Positions 61,537-64,000 of a stretch of DNA of 64,000 nucleotides are shown piece by piece. A program made the translations under genes and the position numbers. The stretch's first letter is position 1, and every line of letters begins with the position of its first letter. Origin of the DNA: JBIICI01 sp044238935 (GTDB taxonomy: Bacteria; Pseudomonadota; Alphaproteobacteria; Micavibrionales; Micavibrionaceae); contig JBIICI010000001.1 in assembly GCA_044238935.1 (NCBI GenBank), forward strand, positions 62,001-126,000, given 5' to 3'. The notes below the pieces were generated by a model that was given only the letters and a program-made list of their open reading frames with translations, was not told the origin of the DNA and did not search any database.

Positions 61537-62712
61537 ATGCGTATTAAAAAAAGATCATATCGTTTTTTGGGAATCAGCTTGATGCTTTTGCTGTTTACAG
61601 CAATGACAGGGTGTGGATTGTTTCATATGCATAATGCCGATGCTTCTGATAATTTACCTGTTTTGATCAATCCTTTTGTTTTAAAACAACCCCCAATTAT
61701 TCCCCATGATATAAATGATTTCCATTGTGCGGCAGCCCCCCCTGTGATTCGCGATTTGGAATATTCCAGCGTGTACACAGATCGGTCAGAGGGCGTGTCG
61801 AAAGTGGATGAAAAAGCACAAAAACGCTATCGCAAGGAAATGAAGCCGATTAGTAAATATGAGGAATATATTGTTCGCCTTGCCAATCGTCATGCCGCAA
61901 CGGGATTAAACAAAACGCCCTATGGCGATTGTGCCTTACAATGGATGGCGGATTGGGCACAGCAAGATGGTTTTTTAGGCCGCAGCAATGAGCTAGGGCA
62001 GGCCGTGCGGAAATGGACATTAGGCAGCATCGCCGCAGCTTATTTACAAATCCAAGAAAAACCACAAATCAATCTTGATACCAGCGCATCAGATCCTGAA
62101 AATCAAAATCTGCCATTAAATCAAACAGCGAATCACCATTTTGTTCAAAAATGGATTCATGATTTGGCATACCAAGTCAAAAAAGATTACTCAACCCACG
62201 CCGACGCCAAAAGCCGCAATAACAACCATCTTTATTGGGCAGCATGGAGCGTGATGGCCTCTTCCATTGCTTTAAATGATCATGATTTATATGATTGGGC
62301 GCTAAAAAAAGCGCACCAAGGCATTAACGCCATTACACCAGAGGGCACATTGCCCTTGGAAATGGCGCGTGAATATCGCGCTTATCATTATCACACATTT
62401 GCAATGCTGCCCTTGGTAATGATGGCGGAGGCCTCCACCGTCAATGGGGCGCATTTATATACGGAAAAAGGCTCACGCCTAAGTTTATTGGCGGATCGTA
62501 TTTTATCATCCGTCGATAATATCGATTATTTCGAACAGGCCACAGGCAAAGATCAAGATTTAAAAAGCTGCATGACCCCTGCACAATTTGCATGGCTGCC
62601 TGTTTATGCCGCGCGTCACCCTGAAATGGATTTATCCCGCTTTCAAAACCGCTTCTCCCCCCCTTATTTACGCCGCATTGGTGGGGATATGTCGCTGTTT
62701 TTTGGGCAATAG
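61537..62712 (+). CDS. AlgL-like alginate lyase (PL5), lipoprotein
   Basis: The 391-residue protein has a lipoprotein signal peptide with lipobox MTGC (Cys27). The alpha/alpha barrel carries NNHLYWAAWSVMASS (about 228-242), matching the PL5 catalytic NNHSYWAAW motif, LNKTPYGDCALQWMADWAQQ upstream of it, and the catalytic Tyr region EYRAYHYHTFAMLPL (about 280-294). PL5 lyases cleave mannuronate bonds by beta-elimination and remove stray polymer in the periplasm of alginate producers. Lipidation differs from soluble AlgL. It faces the AlgG-like gene, so both probably act on one polyuronate. Confidence 0.85.
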   Translation: MRIKKRSYRFLGISLMLLLFTAMTGCGLFHMHNADASDNLPVLINPFVLKQPPIIPHDINDFHCAAAPPVIRDLEYSSVYTDRSEGVSKVDEKAQKRYRKEMKPISKYEEYIVRLANRHAATGLNKTPYGDCALQWMADWAQQDGFLGRSNELGQAVRKWTLGSIAAAYLQIQEKPQINLDTSASDPENQNLPLNQTANHHFVQKWIHDLAYQVKKDYSTHADAKSRNNNHLYWAAWSVMASSIALNDHDLYDWALKKAHQGINAITPEGTLPLEMAREYRAYHYHTFAMLPLVMMAEASTVNGAHLYTEKGSRLSLLADRILSSVDNIDYFEQATGKDQDLKSCMTPAQFAWLPVYAARHPEMDLSRFQNRFSPPYLRRIGGDMSLFFGQ

Positions 62713-62734
62713 TATTTGCCCCACCTTGACCCTT

Positions 62735-62769
62735 CACCAAAAATCGTCATACCGCACGTGATCCGGTAT
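62735..62769. repeat. Dispersed intergenic repeat, copy 2, with hairpin
   Basis: Bases 62735-62754 match the repeat at 11259-11278 with four transitions. ATACCG (62749-62754) and CGGTAT (62764-62769) form a short stem. The element resembles the small palindromic repeats starting CGTCATNCCG that are scattered between genes in many alphaproteobacterial genomes. It sits in the 190-bp gap before tRNA-Gly. Confidence 0.45.
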
Positions 62770-62902
62770 CTTGTTGATTATCGGGAATCGCCTAAATCAG
62801 GGAGATGCCGATCATTGCGTTGATAAGATTTTTATAAAATAAATATTTTATACTTGATTTAAAGATCAGTTTTTGGCATAGATCATGTCACCACCTTTTA
62901 AA

Positions 62903-62976
62903 GCGGGTGTAGCTTAGTGGTAAAGCTCCAGCCTTCCAAGCTGGCCATGAGGGTTCGATTCCCTTCACCCGCTCCA
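62903..62976 (+). tRNA. tRNA-Gly (anticodon TCC)
   Basis: The 74-base gene folds into a full cloverleaf. The acceptor stem GCGGGTG pairs with CACCCGC, the D arm is GCTTAGTGGTAAAGC, and the anticodon stem CCAGC/GCTGG encloses CTTCCAA with anticodon TCC. The T arm contains GGTTCGATTCC, and the CCA end is encoded. It lies 86 bases upstream of valS. Confidence 0.97.
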
Positions 62977-63062
62977 AATTTCATATTTCCATCTTTACGC
63001 ACTGTGCAGGATTGTTTATAAAGAATATAGTAGTTTATAAACCATAAAAAAGATGAATCCTT

Positions 63063-64000
63063 ATGTCACAATCCCCATTCCCGATCCTTGATAAAAACCT
63101 TGACCTTGCTGCGCTGGAGGAAGAGTGCCGCACCTTATGGCAGGATAGAGGGGTTTATGATTATGACCCCAATTCGTCAAAGCCAACATTTTCGATTGAT
63201 ACGCCTCCGCCTTATGTATCGGCGGCGCATTTGCATGTGGGGCATGCGATGTCGTACACACAGGCGGAAATTGCCGTGCGTTATAAACGCATGAAGGGGT
63301 TTAATATATTTTATCCGATGGGATTTGATGATAACGGGCTGCCGACGGAACGTTACGTTGAGCAAACCTATAATATTGATAAAAAGAAAATCACGCGCTC
63401 AGAATTCCGCAAACTCTGTATGGAGGAGACCGCGCGCGGCGCAGTGGCGTATGAGAAATTATGGCGTGCCATGGGATTATCCGTGGATTGGTCGTTGCGT
63501 TATTCCACTATTGACGATCATTGCCGCCATGTGGCGCAAAAATCATTCCTTGATCTGTATCATAAAGGATTGGTCAAGCGCGAAAATGAGCCTGTGTTGT
63601 GGGATACGCATTTTGAAACTGCCCTTGCGCAAGCGGATTTAGATACAATCACACGTACAGGAAAAATGGTCGATATCGCCTTTGATGATGGTGCAGGAAA
63701 CGCGCTGGTGATTTCCACCACACGCCCTGAACTCTTGCCTGCCTGTGTGGGACTGTTTGTGCATCCTGAAGATAGCCGTTACACGCATTTACACGGCAAA
63801 AACGCGATTGTTCCGATTGCAGGGCATTCCGTGAAGATTTATACATCCGAAGATGTCGATCCTGAATTTGGGACAGGGTTGATGATGTGCTGTACGTTTG
63901 GGGACGGCGAAGACGTTAAGAAATGGAAAGCGCATCATTTGGAAACGCGCTTTATCTTAACGCCAAATGGGCGTATGAATGAATTGGCAGGCGCGTACGC
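63063..64000 (+). CDS. valS: Valine--tRNA ligase, partial (C-terminus beyond window)
   Basis: The frame opens at the ATG at 63063 and stays open to the window end, giving about 312 N-terminal residues. FSIDTPPPYVSAAHLHVGHAM carries a HVGH form of the class I HIGH motif, followed by YPMGFDDNGLPTERYVE; the middle part is the start of the editing domain (FGTGLMMCCTFGDGEDV). The PPYVSAAHLHVGH and DDNGLPTERYVE wording resembles the archaeal/rickettsial type of ValRS rather than the usual bacterial one. The KMSKS motif is beyond the window edge. Confidence 0.92.
   Translation, partial: MSQSPFPILDKNLDLAALEEECRTLWQDRGVYDYDPNSSKPTFSIDTPPPYVSAAHLHVGHAMSYTQAEIAVRYKRMKGFNIFYPMGFDDNGLPTERYVEQTYNIDKKKITRSEFRKLCMEETARGAVAYEKLWRAMGLSVDWSLRYSTIDDHCRHVAQKSFLDLYHKGLVKRENEPVLWDTHFETALAQADLDTITRTGKMVDIAFDDGAGNALVISTTRPELLPACVGLFVHPEDSRYTHLHGKNAIVPIAGHSVKIYTSEDVDPEFGTGLMMCCTFGDGEDVKKWKAHHLETRFILTPNGRMNELAGAY

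Overview
The window is chromosomal DNA of a flagellated, AT-rich alphaproteobacterium (roughly 40% GC by eye). The class call rests on GcrA, CtrA-type TTAA-N7-TTAA sites, an origin beside hemE, DUF2336 and DUF6468 proteins, a GTG-started atpH-A-G-D-C operon, and an archaeal-looking ValRS. I cannot name a genus. It is an origin-proximal segment: a likely oriC (46.8-47.2 kb) carries DnaA boxes and a CtrA box next to hemE, and mnmG-rsmG-parA-parB (23.2-27.6 kb) carries two parS sites inside rsmG.

Layout. 0-4.9 kb: RNase E/G (cut by the window edge), maf, infA, a Flp-type pilin with its own promoter, CtrA box and terminator, a divergent regulator pair, and nrdB behind a pair of NrdR boxes. 5-11.2 kb: a hybrid histidine kinase, prmA, a DUF2336 protein and gcrA. 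11.4-23.1 kb: an accessory envelope block with two tandem DotA/TraY-like membrane proteins, a PilN-type lipoprotein secretin, a receiver-only response regulator, a CpaA-type prepilin peptidase and a TcpQ/PilL-like periplasmic protein, with pheS embedded. 23.2-33.2 kb: parB, parA, rsmG, mnmG, yggS, a porin, an RNHCP protein, trxA, rpe and a heparinase-like gene. 33.3-40 kb: the F1 ATP synthase operon and der. 40-44.6 kb: divergent flagellar genes flgF-flgG and fliL-fliM-DUF6468-motE-like. 44.6-47.8 kb: hemH, hemE, oriC and a conserved hypothetical gene in the position of RP001. 48-56.5 kb: a small orphan gene, an Nramp transporter, sucC and sucD separated by a Schlafen/AlbA_2 ATP-binding gene with odd repeats, an RMD1-family protein, a detached fliI and a small unknown gene. 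56.5-62.7 kb: a surface-sugar block (CtlX-like hydrolase, fcl, gmd, AlgG-like epimerase) facing an AlgL-like lyase. 62.9-64 kb: tRNA-Gly(TCC) and the start of valS.

How it fits together. The replication and segregation loci, GcrA and the CtrA sites point to a Caulobacter-like cell-cycle circuit that probably also controls the pilin, while NrdR boxes tie dNTP supply to demand. The most unusual region is 11.4-23.1 kb, a chromosomal set of IncI/type IVB-like components (two TraY/DotA paralogs, secretin, TcpQ-like protein) without its ATPases, mixed with Tad-like pilus parts. No insertion sequences, prophage or CRISPR array were seen.
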